From assembly GCA_944392785.1 (NCBI GenBank), contig CALXXW010000001.1, forward strand, positions 1 through 43,655: DNA of 43,655 nucleotides. The letters are read 5' to 3'. The position numbers and the translations under genes are program-made. This DNA is from an uncultured Alphaproteobacteria bacterium. GTDB taxonomy: Bacteria; Pseudomonadota; Alphaproteobacteria; CAAHEQ01; UBA3637. Every line of letters begins with the position of its first letter. Positions within the stretch are counted from its first letter, which is position 1. Positions 7,885 through 16,593 of this stretch are shown here, piece after piece. The notes beneath the pieces are model-generated. The model was not told the DNA's origin and ran no database searches. It saw only the letters and a list, made by a program, of their open reading frames with translations.

Positions 7885-8535
7885 ATGCGTTTGATTGTTT
7901 GCCTGGTCATAATATGTGTATCTTTAGCCGTTGCAGCGGCTCCTCAAGATAGCTTTCGTTTAGCTGTTTTCGGTGATAGCTTGGCTGCCGGACACGGATT
8001 ACCGGAATCTGATGCTTTCTATACGCGCTTACAGGAAGCATTAACGGTCAAAGGATATCACGTCTTGGTTTATAATGCCAGCAAAACCGGGGAAACCGCC
8101 CAAGGTGGTGTCGAACGTCTTGATAGTCTTTTGGAAAGCCAACCGGATGCTGTCTTGCTGGAGCTGGGGGTCAACGATGCGATTCAAGGACGCCCCTTGA
8201 TAGACATTCGCGCCAATCTACAGTTTATCATTACAACATTAAAAGAAAATCAAATCCCGGTTATGTTGATTGGTATGGAAGCCCCCCCGACGCGTCCCAA
8301 AGCCTATCGCCGCAATTTCTTTAAAATGTATAGGGAATTAGCCTCAAAAAACAATTTAGTTCTATATCCTTTTTTCATGGACGGTATCTTCCGACTACAG
8401 CCGGGCTCTCCGCTGCCGACATCGGACAAAGTGCTGGGAGACGGCGTGCACCCCAATGCCGACGGTGTACGCCTGATGACGCAAAACATTTTACCCAGTG
8501 TTGAAAAATTCCTGAAAAAAAATCAATTAAGATAA
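7885..8535 (+). CDS. TesA-like periplasmic esterase/lysophospholipase (SGNH hydrolase)
   Basis: A 216-residue SGNH-fold hydrolase closely resembling the TesA/arylesterase group, which cleaves acyl-CoA thioesters, lysophospholipids and aryl esters. Block I FGDSLAAG carries the nucleophile S32. Block II lies around NASKTGETAQGG, block III is LGVND (Asn in the oxyanion hole), and block V DGVHPN carries the Asp-His pair. A Sec signal peptide (residues 1-19, ending AVAAA) indicates periplasmic location. In many alphaproteobacteria tesA stands opposite a lolD-like ABC transporter gene; here its neighbour is the Cys-rich gene. The HAD gene follows after 78 bp with its own promoter. Confidence 0.9.
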   Translation: MRLIVCLVIICVSLAVAAAPQDSFRLAVFGDSLAAGHGLPESDAFYTRLQEALTVKGYHVLVYNASKTGETAQGGVERLDSLLESQPDAVLLELGVNDAIQGRPLIDIRANLQFIITTLKENQIPVMLIGMEAPPTRPKAYRRNFFKMYRELASKNNLVLYPFFMDGIFRLQPGSPLPTSDKVLGDGVHPNADGVRLMTQNILPSVEKFLKKNQLR

Positions 8536-8541
8536 TTTGAC

Positions 8542-8570
8542 TTGATTTATCCCCCAAAATCGGGTAGAAT
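8542..8570 (+). promoter_or_regulatory. HAD/rlmB operon promoter (TTGATT-17-TAGAAT)
   Basis: TTGATT at 8542-8547, 17-bp spacer, TAGAAT at 8565-8570. The start codon at 8614 is preceded by AAGAGAAAGAG. Confidence 0.65.
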
Positions 8571-8613
8571 GGCGCTTTACGTTTGATTTAATAACAAGAG
8601 AAAGAGTGTAAGT

Positions 8614-9345
8614 ATGTCAGAAGTCACTGAAATAAAAAACGCGCCGACTTTGGCGCAGGAATCTGGTGTCGCTTTGGCACATCAAAACATTAAGCTGATA
8701 GCCCTGGATTTTGACGGCGTTTTTCACCCGGCAGGTATGCAACATATCGTAACTCTTACGCACGCATTTAACAAAACATGTGATGCTTTCGGCATCATTC
8801 CGGAAGTGCGAACGGCTATTAAATTGGCTACAAAGGCTCGGAATCAACTGGGGATGGCAAACTACATTCGTGAATTAACCTTTTTAACCCATAAAAACAC
8901 GCGTGACTTTATCACTCACATGATAGAGCAAACCCATTATCCCAACGTCTTGCCAAATCCAACCTTATTAAAGGCTATTAAGGATGTCATACAAGATATT
9001 CCCATGTGTGTGTTATCCAATAACTATCGGCAACATATCGATAAAATGTGTCATATGTTATTTGATGTCGGTGTCGATAAACTACCGCTACCCGTTTATG
9101 ATATTAGCAAAAATTCCGATTCACCGATGGGACCTTATTATCCGAAACAAGATCCGCGTGGATTTGATCGGTTGTGCTCTGACTTTCATGTGGATCATAA
9201 CAATATTGTCCTTTTGGACGATTCACCGAAAGTCATTCAAAGCGCTCGCGCTTTAGGCGTACAAGCCTATTGGGTCACCTCGCATGAACATGTGCCAAGC
9301 GCTTTGTATCGCATTCGCGATGCACAGCAACACAGCCGTCATTAA
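8614..9345 (+). CDS. HAD-superfamily hydrolase (pyrimidine 5'-nucleotidase-like)
   Basis: A 243-residue haloacid dehalogenase-type phosphatase. Motif I is D32-F-D34-G-V, with nucleophile and acid/base aspartates. Motif II is VLSNN, a lysine for motif III lies near PYYPKQDPRG, and motif IV is LLDDSPK with paired aspartates. A helical cap of about 100 residues sits between motifs I and II, as in the SDT1/YjjG-like nucleotidase group. The physiological substrate cannot be read from sequence; a nucleotide monophosphate is plausible. No signal peptide, so cytoplasmic. It lies 28 bp upstream of the rRNA methyltransferase gene and is probably cotranscribed. Confidence 0.75.
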   Translation: MSEVTEIKNAPTLAQESGVALAHQNIKLIALDFDGVFHPAGMQHIVTLTHAFNKTCDAFGIIPEVRTAIKLATKARNQLGMANYIRELTFLTHKNTRDFITHMIEQTHYPNVLPNPTLLKAIKDVIQDIPMCVLSNNYRQHIDKMCHMLFDVGVDKLPLPVYDISKNSDSPMGPYYPKQDPRGFDRLCSDFHVDHNNIVLLDDSPKVIQSARALGVQAYWVTSHEHVPSALYRIRDAQQHSRH

Positions 9346-9373
9346 CTTTTAAAAGATAAAAGGATTTCATTCA

Positions 9374-10123
9374 ATGGCGCATCATCCTTCTGCCTCCAAA
9401 TCTTCCGGTATTTACCTATACGGGCGGCATCCTGTCACGTTAGCCCTCAGGAATCCGCGCCGCCGTATTTTTGAGATGTGGATGATGAAAGGAGCCCTAG
9501 AAGGTATCAAAATTCCAGACACAATCCCCCTACACTGGGTCTCACGAGAACAGTTGGAGGCTCTGGTCGGACAAGATGCCACTCATCAAGGTGTTGTTGC
9601 CAGATGTGCCCCTTTACCCTCTTACAAACTGGATACCTTGATTCAAAACTCCAAAACCGTCGACACCATGTTGGTCGTTCTGTTGGATCAAGTCAGTGAC
9701 CCTCATAATATAGGAGCTATTTTGCGCTCAGCTACAGCCTTTCAGGCGGCGGCCGTTATCGTGCCCGAAGCAGGTGCTCCGGATGAGTCTGGGGTTTTGG
9801 CTAAATCTGCCAGCGGGGCCTTAGAGTTAACGCCTCTGATTCGTGTCCCCAATTTGGTCCGAGCAATGGAAACATTAAAAAAAGCCGATTTTTGGTGCCT
9901 TGGTATGGACGGTCATGCCGATGATATTTTATCACATCATCAACTGCCGAATAAATGTGCTCTGGTCATGGGATCTGAAGGGAGCGGTATGCGTCGACTA
10001 ACCGCCGAATGTTGTGACTATATGACAAAACTACCGATGAACACAGAAATCGAAAGTTTAAATGTCTCGAATGCTTGTGCTATTGCGCTATACGAATGGT
10101 ATCGCCAAAAAAAGATTCCTTAA
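9374..10123 (+). CDS. rlmB: RlmB/TrmH-family 23S rRNA 2'-O-methyltransferase
   Basis: A 249-residue SPOUT (SpoU) methyltransferase. The N-terminal substrate-binding domain (about residues 10-90) includes GRHPVTLAL and HQGVVA. The knotted catalytic domain has motif 1 DQVSDPHNIGAILRSA, motif 2 LVMGSEGSGMRRL, and motif 3 with LPMNTEIESLNVSNACAIALYE. These match RlmB, which 2'-O-methylates G2251 (E. coli numbering) of 23S rRNA using S-adenosylmethionine. The exact target in this organism is inferred. AAAAGGA precedes the ATG. It is second in an operon with the HAD gene and ends against a strong hairpin shared with dnaJ. Confidence 0.88.
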   Translation: MAHHPSASKSSGIYLYGRHPVTLALRNPRRRIFEMWMMKGALEGIKIPDTIPLHWVSREQLEALVGQDATHQGVVARCAPLPSYKLDTLIQNSKTVDTMLVVLLDQVSDPHNIGAILRSATAFQAAAVIVPEAGAPDESGVLAKSASGALELTPLIRVPNLVRAMETLKKADFWCLGMDGHADDILSHHQLPNKCALVMGSEGSGMRRLTAECCDYMTKLPMNTEIESLNVSNACAIALYEWYRQKKIP

Positions 10124-10128
10124 AAAAA

Positions 10129-10153
10129 ATCCCGCCCTTTACTCGGGCGGGAT
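10129..10153 (-). terminator. dnaJ terminator (also faces rlmB)
   Basis: ATCCCGCCC (10129-10137) pairs with GGGCGGGAT (10145-10153), with a 7-base loop. On the minus strand the stem is followed by a run of T (the A-run at 10122-10129 on plus), which makes it a classic intrinsic terminator for dnaJ. Confidence 0.85.
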
Positions 10154-10173
10154 CATAATTGGACGCGATATCG

Positions 10174-11292
10174 TCAGGAACCAAAAAACTTTTTAATTTT
10201 ATCCACAAAGGCATCGCAAGCCGATTGATTCCCTTGCCCGGCTGTTGCAAATTCGGTTAATAATTCTTTCTGACGAGCGGTTAAATGCGTCGGCGTCTCG
10301 ACTTTAAACTCAACAAATAAATCACCGAATCCATTTCCTTTTAATTGGGGCATTCCCTTACCCTTCAGACGTATCTGAGTACCGGATTGCAGTCCTGCTT
10401 TAACGGTCACTTTTTCACCTTGACCATCAATGGTTGGAACCAACACTTCTCCTCCCAAAGCTGCTGTTGTCATGGGCACCGGCACCTCACAAAATAAAAA
10501 CTCTCCCTCGCGTTTAAAAAGCTCGTGCTCTTTAACGCTTAAGAAAACATATAGATCACCAGGAGCAGAACCATTCAAACCGGCATCACCCTCCCCGGAC
10601 AAGCGCATACGCACCCCGGTATCAACACCCGCAGGGATGTTCACTTCCAGCGTCCTTTTTTTATAAACGCGTCCTGTTCCCTGACAAGATCCGCAAGGAT
10701 CTTTCACTGTTTTTCCCATTCCATGACAGACGGGACACTCTGTTTCCATCACAAAGAAACCTTGGCGCTGACGAATATGGCCTTGTCCTCCGCATGTGGC
10801 ACAGGTCTCTGTATTTTTACCGCCCTTGGCTTGACAAGCCTCACAAGGCACATACGTTTCCACTGATACTTTCTTTTTCAGGCCACGATACGCCTCCTCT
10901 AATGTCACGGTTAAATCCACGCGCTTATCGGCTCCGCGTCTTTGTGCCGTTCGTGTTCTGCGAGCCCCACCGGAAAAGCCATTAAACATTTCTTCAAAGA
11001 TACTTTCAAAGCCGCTGCCGGAAAAATCAAAGCCGCCGAATCCTCGACCGGCACCAGCGCCCATGCCGTTCACAAAGGCTTCATGGCCATACTGATCATA
11101 AGCCGCCCGCTTTTGTTCGTCTTTTAAGACTTCATAGGCCTCATTAATCGCCTTAAATTGACGTTCAGCCTCTTTATCGTTCGGATGATAATCCGGATGA
11201 CACGCCTTTGCCTTTTGGCGAAAAGCCCTTTTAATTTCATCAAAAGAGGCCGTTTGGGAAACTCCCAGCAAATCGTAGTAAGTTTGACTCAT
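10174..11292 (-). CDS. dnaJ: Chaperone DnaJ (Hsp40)
   Basis: Co-chaperone that delivers clients to DnaK and stimulates its ATPase. The 372 residues are arranged as J domain (1-70) with H32-P33-D34, a Gly/Phe-rich linker (about 75-105, GAGRGFGGFDFSGSG), four zinc-binding CxxC motifs (CEAC, CATC, CPVC, CGSC; about 145-210), and C-terminal substrate-binding domains. The length is normal. It lies downstream of dnaK on the same strand with a 112-bp gap that contains two hairpins. Its RBS is weak (CAGGTATTAG). Confidence 0.97.
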   Translation of the reverse strand: MSQTYYDLLGVSQTASFDEIKRAFRQKAKACHPDYHPNDKEAERQFKAINEAYEVLKDEQKRAAYDQYGHEAFVNGMGAGAGRGFGGFDFSGSGFESIFEEMFNGFSGGARRTRTAQRRGADKRVDLTVTLEEAYRGLKKKVSVETYVPCEACQAKGGKNTETCATCGGQGHIRQRQGFFVMETECPVCHGMGKTVKDPCGSCQGTGRVYKKRTLEVNIPAGVDTGVRMRLSGEGDAGLNGSAPGDLYVFLSVKEHELFKREGEFLFCEVPVPMTTAALGGEVLVPTIDGQGEKVTVKAGLQSGTQIRLKGKGMPQLKGNGFGDLFVEFKVETPTHLTARQKELLTEFATAGQGNQSACDAFVDKIKKFFGS

Positions 11293-11330
11293 CTAATACC
11301 TGTTTATGCTTTTTGACCGATACGAAAAAA

Positions 11331-11392
11331 GGAAAAGCATCGTTTCCTTTTTAAAGAAAGCAAGGAGACGATTGCCCTTTCAATCGTCTCCT
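11331..11392 (-). terminator. Two hairpins between dnaK and dnaJ
   Basis: AGGAGACGATTG (11363-11374) and CAATCGTCTCCT (11381-11392) form a 12-bp perfect stem with a 6-base loop, just after dnaK on the minus strand. A second stem (AAAAAGGAAA / TTTCCTTTTT, about 11335-11352) lies closer to dnaJ. They may attenuate transcription or protect the dnaK mRNA end, lowering dnaJ relative to dnaK. Confidence 0.6.
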
Positions 11393-11404
11393 ATTTAGCC
11401 GAGA

Positions 11405-13306
11405 TTACTTTTTCACCTCTTCAAAGTCCGCATCGACGACGGTATCGTCTTGAGACTTAGGCGCTTCTTGTTCTGCTGATTCAGCTGGCTGTTCAGCGCT
11501 TTGAGAAGCCTTATACATGGCCTCACCCACTTTCATAGAGGCCTGCGTCAAGGCATCTGTTTTTTCTTTAATTTTATCGGCATCATTCGAATCCAAGACG
11601 TCCTTCAACTCTTTAATAGCTGTTTCAATTGTTGTTTTGTCCGAATCACCAATTTTATCGGCATTATCTTTCAACATTTTTTCTGTTGTATGGATCAATG
11701 CATCGGCATGGTTTCGTGCTTCAACCGCTTCTTTCAGCTTTTTATCTTCGGCGGCATGAGCCTCGGCATCTTTAACCATTTTTTCGATATCCGCATCGTT
11801 TAAACCGCCGGAGGCTTGAATTCTGATATTCTGTTCTTTACCGGTTGCCTTATCTTTAGCCGAGACATTCACGATACCGTTTGCATCGATATCAAAGCTG
11901 ACCTCGATTTGAGGCATTCCACGCGGAGCCGGCGGAATACCGACCAAATCAAACTGTCCCAGCAATTTATTATCGCGTGCCATTTCACGCTCTCCTTGGA
12001 ATACACGAATAGTCACAGCCGTCTGACCATCTTCGGCCGTTGAGAAAACCTGAGACTTTTTGGTTGGAATTGTTGTATTCCGGTCAATCAAACGTGTAAA
12101 GACGCCTCCCAATGTTTCAATACCCAATGACAACGGCGTCACATCCAACAGCAAAACATCCTTGACATCACCCTTTAAGACACCTCCTTGAATGGCGGCA
12201 CCCATAGCAACCACTTCATCCGGATTAACGCCTTTATGCGGCTCACGACCAAAGAAATCCTGAACGATTTTTTGAACAGCCGGCATACGCGTCATTCCAC
12301 CGACCAAAATCACTTCATCAATTTTATCTTTAGTGAGCCCCGCATCCTTTAAGGCCTTTTCCATAGGTTCTTTTGTGCGATTCAATAAATCTTCGACCAA
12401 GCTTTCAAACTTTGCCCGTGTCAGAGAGATATTTAAATGTTTCGGGCCTGTGGCATCGGCTGTAATAAAGGGCAAATTCACATCTGTTTGTGTGGAAGAA
12501 GAAAGTTCTATTTTAGCTTTTTCAGCGGCCTCTTTTAACCGTTGCAAAGCCATTCTGTCTTGGCGCAAGTCTATGCCGTTTTCTTTTTGGAATTCATCGG
12601 CCAAATAGTCCATGATACGCGCATCAAAGTCCTCACCACCCAAGAACGTATCGCCATTTGTTGCTTTCACTTCAAAGACACCGTCGCCGATTTCCAGAAT
12701 AGAAACATCGAACGTACCGCCTCCCAAGTCATAAACGGCAATTGTTCCCGATTTTTTCTGATCCATACCATAGGCCAATGCTGCTGCCGTCGGTTCGTTG
12801 ATGATACGCAAGACTTCCAAACCGGCAATTTTACCGGCATCTTTTGTTGCTTGGCGTTGCGAGTCATCAAAATAAGCCGGAACCGTAATAATTGCTTGAG
12901 TAATTTTTTCGCCCAGATAGCTTTCGGCATCTTCCTTTAATTTTTGCAACACGAATGCAGAAATCTGGCTGGGCGCATATTTTTTATCATGAGCCTCAAC
13001 CCACGCATCTCCATTATCCGCTTTGATAATATGGAACGGCATAAGCCCTTTATCTTTTTCGACCATTTTATCGTCATAACGACGACCGATCAGGCGCTTA
13101 ATGGAAAAAAACGTTCCGGCCGGATTTGTCACAGCCTGACGTTTAGCCGGCTGTCCGACCAAGCGTTCGCCTTTATTGGTAAAAGCGACAATAGACGGCG
13201 TCGTGCGGGCACCCTCACGATTTTCCAAAATTTTACCGTCTTTTCCGTCCATAATAGCCATACACGAGTTTGTTGTACCCAGGTCAATTCCTAAGATTTT
13301 AGACAT
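11405..13306 (-). CDS. dnaK: Chaperone DnaK (Hsp70)
   Basis: ATP-dependent Hsp70 chaperone. The 633-residue protein has the actin-like ATPase domain with phosphate-1 [12 protein letters not shown], phosphate-2 [13 protein letters not shown] and the adenosine motif [13 protein letters not shown]. The substrate-binding domain follows with [14 protein letters not shown], then the helical lid and an acidic tail. The ATG at 13306 ([10 protein letters not shown]) is preferred over the in-frame ATG at 13324 because AAAGGAAATG sits correctly before it and the family begins here. A promoter resembling an RpoH-type heat-shock promoter lies upstream. First gene of a dnaK-dnaJ unit; grpE is not in the window. 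Confidence 0.97.
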   Translation of the reverse strand: MSKILGIDLGTTNSCMAIMDGKDGKILENREGARTTPSIVAFTNKGERLVGQPAKRQAVTNPAGTFFSIKRLIGRRYDDKMVEKDKGLMPFHIIKADNGDAWVEAHDKKYAPSQISAFVLQKLKEDAESYLGEKITQAIITVPAYFDDSQRQATKDAGKIAGLEVLRIINEPTAAALAYGMDQKKSGTIAVYDLGGGTFDVSILEIGDGVFEVKATNGDTFLGGEDFDARIMDYLADEFQKENGIDLRQDRMALQRLKEAAEKAKIELSSSTQTDVNLPFITADATGPKHLNISLTRAKFESLVEDLLNRTKEPMEKALKDAGLTKDKIDEVILVGGMTRMPAVQKIVQDFFGREPHKGVNPDEVVAMGAAIQGGVLKGDVKDVLLLDVTPLSLGIETLGGVFTRLIDRNTTIPTKKSQVFSTAEDGQTAVTIRVFQGEREMARDNKLLGQFDLVGIPPAPRGMPQIEVSFDIDANGIVNVSAKDKATGKEQNIRIQASGGLNDADIEKMVKDAEAHAAEDKKLKEAVEARNHADALIHTTEKMLKDNADKIGDSDKTTIETAIKELKDVLDSNDADKIKEKTDALTQASMKVGEAMYKASQSAEQPAESAEQEAPKSQDDTVVDADFEEVKK

Positions 13307-13349
13307 ATTTTCATTTCCTTTCATCTGTTAAAACCAAATTGATGCTTCA

Positions 13350-13378
13350 TATATAGGTCATAACATTGTATTTCGCAA
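13350..13378 (-). promoter_or_regulatory. dnaK promoter, possibly heat-shock (RpoH) type
   Basis: On the minus strand: TTGCGA (13378-13373), 17-bp spacer, TATATA (13355-13350). The -10 is preceded by CC, giving CCTATATA, which resembles alphaproteobacterial RpoH -10 elements. Sigma-70 recognition is also possible. Confidence 0.55.
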
Positions 13379-13399
13379 CATCTTGTGATGATTTTTTCT

Positions 13400-13428
13400 T
13401 TGCTTTTTGATATTTTTTTGTTTAGAAT
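13400..13428 (+). promoter_or_regulatory. Promoter of diguanylate cyclase gene (TTGCTT-17-TAGAAT)
   Basis: TTGCTT at 13400-13405, 17-bp spacer, TAGAAT at 13423-13428. It diverges from the dnaK promoter. Confidence 0.65.
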
Positions 13429-13461
13429 GGACTCCGAAAGATTTTTATAAGGCAATCATTT

Positions 13462-15048
13462 ATGAACACGGAACTCTTCTCACTGATTTTAGATTCATTG
13501 AATCCCTATATTGCAGAGCTGGCCGGCGCCGCCATTGTGGCTTCGATGATTAGTTTGTTTTATGCCCGCGGCACACAAAAAATAGTCTTCAATTACTTAA
13601 GTGCCGGCTTTTGGATGATTACTTGTAAGGACCTGGCTCTGGTTGCACTGCCTATTATGCCGCGTTTTTTCCCGACATGGTTCATGCCTCCTGATTTACC
13701 GCTGTGGATAACGGTGTGCAGCAGTGCTTTAGCCGCCTCTTTTTTCTTAACGGCTGCCGTTAAAAACTTAAAATTCATTTTTTCGGGCGTGTTATTTTCG
13801 GGCGTTTTAAGCCTGATCCTGATAGGGATTGCTTATATTGTTCATCAATTTCCCGAAGAGACACCTCTGTTAAATGATTTGCCCAAGGTCTATCTGATTG
13901 TTTCTTTTGCAGCGATTGCGTTATCTTTTTACGTCGGACGCCGATCCACTCAACAAATGAGTGTGCGTGCCGTCGGCACCGGTTTTGTTATTTTGGCCGT
14001 CTCTTATACGTATATACTGTGGGGATTTATCCAAAATGATATCGTGTGGCTATCCGGTTCTTATGCGGCTTTGTTATTTTTATCTTTAGCCTCTCAAATC
14101 AGCTTTATGAACTTATACAGCCTGACGCTGGAACAAGCTTTAAGCCTTGAAAAAAGGCGTCAAACACAAATCTGGGAAGTTTCTCCTTTTCCGATTATCA
14201 TTTCCAAGCTGCGAGATGATACCATTATTTATATCAACCCGGTTGCTCAGAAATTCTTTGATATTCAACCGTGGGAGCTGAACGCTTTTCACTTTTCGGA
14301 CTATTTTGTTGTCAAACAAAAAAGAGAAGAGTTAACTCAATACATTCGAAACGAAGGAATTATTAACTCCTTTGAAGTACAAATGAAACATCCTAAGCGC
14401 AATGAAATTGTCTGGATTGATTTATCTACGCGCGTTATTGATTTAGATGAAGAAATAGCGTTATATACGACCTTTAAAGACATCACGCTCCGCAAAGACG
14501 AAGAGCTCAAGTTAGCCGAACAAGCAACGACTGATCCGTTGACCCAACTTTATAACCGCCGCCAATTCGAAGTCATGGCCACACAACAATTGACTTTGGC
14601 CGCGCGTCATCAGATACCGTTTTGTCTGTTCATGCTGGACATCGATCATTTTAAGCAAGTTAATGACACCTATGGCCATGATGCCGGAGACACGGTTTTA
14701 AAGAAACTGGCAAGTACCATCCAAACGACCATGCGTAAATCAGATATCAGCGCGCGCTATGGAGGTGAAGAGTTTGTGATATTTTTACCGCATACCTCAC
14801 CGGAACAGGGGAAGAATGCGGCCGAGCACTTACGACGAGATGTTGAACGCTTGGAAATTGACATCAACGGCAAACAGATAGCCATCACCATCAGCTTGGG
14901 TATTTCATCTGGTATGACCACCGATTTAGCCGGCTTGATTAAAGAGGCCGATATTGCGCTTTACCACTCTAAAGAAAATGGGCGGAATCAAACAACTCTA
15001 TACGAAGATCTTCCTCTCACGCCGGATCGGGAAGAGAAAGAGAAATAG
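13462..15048 (+). CDS. Membrane diguanylate cyclase (7TM-like, PAS, GGDEF)
   Basis: Predicted to make cyclic di-GMP from two GTP. Residues 1-220 contain about seven hydrophobic segments and form an integral membrane sensor region. Residues about 230-345 form a PAS domain (WEVSPFPIIISK, FKDITLRKDEE). Residues about 355-515 are the GGDEF domain, with metal-binding DIDHFKQVND, the active A-site G434-G-E-E-F438, and an allosteric I-site R425-x-x-D428 five residues before it. All catalytic elements are intact, and the I-site suggests product inhibition. The stop codon is two bases before the ATG of the FtsB-like gene, so the two are probably translationally coupled. The sensed signal is unknown. 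Confidence 0.92.
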   Translation: MNTELFSLILDSLNPYIAELAGAAIVASMISLFYARGTQKIVFNYLSAGFWMITCKDLALVALPIMPRFFPTWFMPPDLPLWITVCSSALAASFFLTAAVKNLKFIFSGVLFSGVLSLILIGIAYIVHQFPEETPLLNDLPKVYLIVSFAAIALSFYVGRRSTQQMSVRAVGTGFVILAVSYTYILWGFIQNDIVWLSGSYAALLFLSLASQISFMNLYSLTLEQALSLEKRRQTQIWEVSPFPIIISKLRDDTIIYINPVAQKFFDIQPWELNAFHFSDYFVVKQKREELTQYIRNEGIINSFEVQMKHPKRNEIVWIDLSTRVIDLDEEIALYTTFKDITLRKDEELKLAEQATTDPLTQLYNRRQFEVMATQQLTLAARHQIPFCLFMLDIDHFKQVNDTYGHDAGDTVLKKLASTIQTTMRKSDISARYGGEEFVIFLPHTSPEQGKNAAEHLRRDVERLEIDINGKQIAITISLGISSGMTTDLAGLIKEADIALYHSKENGRNQTTLYEDLPLTPDREEKEK

Positions 15049-15050
15049 AC

Positions 15051-15347
15051 ATGTTTCATTTACCTTTGCCACGTTATTGGATTATTCCGATTTTAAGTTT
15101 TCTGGGACTTCTGTATTTTGGATTTCATGCCATTCATGGAAACTACGGAATACGTCGTATGCATCAACTGCATCAAGAAATCAGTGCGGCTCAGGAAATC
15201 ATGGCCCAAACGCATCGTGAGAAAATTTTATTGCAGACAAAGGTGAAAGCCTTATCCCCGACATCTCTGGATATGGACCAACTGGAAGAGTCGGCTATGC
15301 GCGTTCTGAACATGACCGATCCCCAGAACAGTATCATTTTTGACTAA
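15051..15347 (+). CDS. FtsB/DivIC-like septum formation initiator
   Basis: A 98-residue bitopic protein: short cytoplasmic N-terminus, one membrane segment (about 10-28, WIIPILSFLGLLYFGFHAI), a coiled coil (about 38-70, HQLHQEISAAQEIMAQTHRE), and a C-terminal region SLDMDQLEESAMRVLNM typical of the DivIC/FtsB family. Family members form the FtsQLB divisome subcomplex. It follows the diguanylate cyclase directly and overlaps the 3' end of the convergent AmpG-like gene by 4 bp. In many alphaproteobacteria ftsB lies near eno and pdhA, so linkage to a GGDEF gene is atypical. Confidence 0.8.
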   Translation: MFHLPLPRYWIIPILSFLGLLYFGFHAIHGNYGIRRMHQLHQEISAAQEIMAQTHREKILLQTKVKALSPTSLDMDQLEESAMRVLNMTDPQNSIIFD

Positions 15348-16585
15348 AACTTTTTAACTTTTTCGGTGACGCCGAGCTGTATCATCACCAGGGCCGGAAT
15401 CATTAACACCCCTGTAAACAGGAAAAACCCGATCCATCCCAAATGAGCGGCCAACCAACCGCTTGTGCTGGCAATAACACTCATCGGCACCATATTTAAT
15501 GCGGCCAAGAAAGCATATTGCGTTCCGGAAAAAGATCGATTACACAAACTGGAAAGATAAGTCACCCATACTGCCCCACCGATACCACCGATTAAGTTGT
15601 CAAACAAAATCACAATGACAAAACCGCATAACGAAGGACCGACAGCAGCCAATCCGGCAAAAGCAAGAGAGGTAAAAATTTCTAGGATTCCCAGATAAAA
15701 TAACAGGTTTCGATACGAGTATTTTAACATCAACACACTACCGCAGAATATCCCCGTCATTGTGACAAAGACACCAAAAGTCGCCGAAATCAAAGAGACC
15801 TCGGCCGGCGTAAAACCAATGTTATAATAAAAAGGATAAGCCATAGGTCCTAACACACCATTACATAGTTTATAAGCGATGATAAACACACAAAGGACCC
15901 AGAAATGAGTTCGACGTCTCAAATCCCTAAAAGGGGCAACAATCAATTGATGAAAGGAAATCCGAGACGTTTTCGGCGGTTTTTCTTTCACAAACAACAG
16001 CGAGACAAATCCAATAGCAACCAATAGCGTTGATAATTGATAAGCCGTTCGCCATGACAGATATGAAGACAGGAAAATCACGCCGGCAACCGCCGACAGC
16101 ATACCCAAGCGTGCGCCCACCTGATAGGCGGAAGACCCCTCTTTAAGCGTATCACCGCTGAGCGTATCAATCCGTAAAGCATCAATGACAATATCCTGAG
16201 TACTGGCCATAAACGCAATCGCCATGCAAAGACAAAACACATATCCGATTTCATAGGCTGGCTGAGCCAAAGACAAGAGAATTAACAGCCCCATTAAAAT
16301 CAGTTGCGTTATCAATCCCCACACTTTTTTCCGCCCGACCCAACGAGCCAGCGGCAGATTGATATGATCAATTATCGGCGCCCATAAAAATTTCAAGGCA
16401 TAGGGTAATAACACCAGTCCAAACAAACCAATATACTCTAAATTCAGCCCCAGTTCAGAGAACCAAAACTTCAACGTTCCGCCGATTAGATTGATAGGAG
16501 CCTGACTGGCCAAGCCCAAACCGAAAAAGACCGCAACTTGAGGATTCAAATAACCTTTTAAGGCAACCAAGGTCCGAGCTGTCAT
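15344..16585 (-). CDS. AmpG-like muropeptide MFS permease
   Basis: A 413-residue major facilitator protein with about 12 membrane helices. The N-terminal region FFGLGLASQAPINLIGGTLKFWFSELG and the loop LLPYALKFLWAPIIDH are characteristic of the AmpG/PAT group, which imports GlcNAc-anhydroMurNAc peptides for peptidoglycan recycling. The substrate is inferred from the family; some paralogues are uncharacterised. The ATG lies 8 bp after the typA stop, so it is the second gene of a typA-ampG operon. No beta-lactamase or AmpD gene is seen nearby. Confidence 0.8.
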   Translation of the reverse strand: MTARTLVALKGYLNPQVAVFFGLGLASQAPINLIGGTLKFWFSELGLNLEYIGLFGLVLLPYALKFLWAPIIDHINLPLARWVGRKKVWGLITQLILMGLLILLSLAQPAYEIGYVFCLCMAIAFMASTQDIVIDALRIDTLSGDTLKEGSSAYQVGARLGMLSAVAGVIFLSSYLSWRTAYQLSTLLVAIGFVSLLFVKEKPPKTSRISFHQLIVAPFRDLRRRTHFWVLCVFIIAYKLCNGVLGPMAYPFYYNIGFTPAEVSLISATFGVFVTMTGIFCGSVLMLKYSYRNLLFYLGILEIFTSLAFAGLAAVGPSLCGFVIVILFDNLIGGIGGAVWVTYLSSLCNRSFSGTQYAFLAALNMVPMSVIASTSGWLAAHLGWIGFFLFTGVLMIPALVMIQLGVTEKVKKF

Positions 16586-16593
16586 AAAATTTG

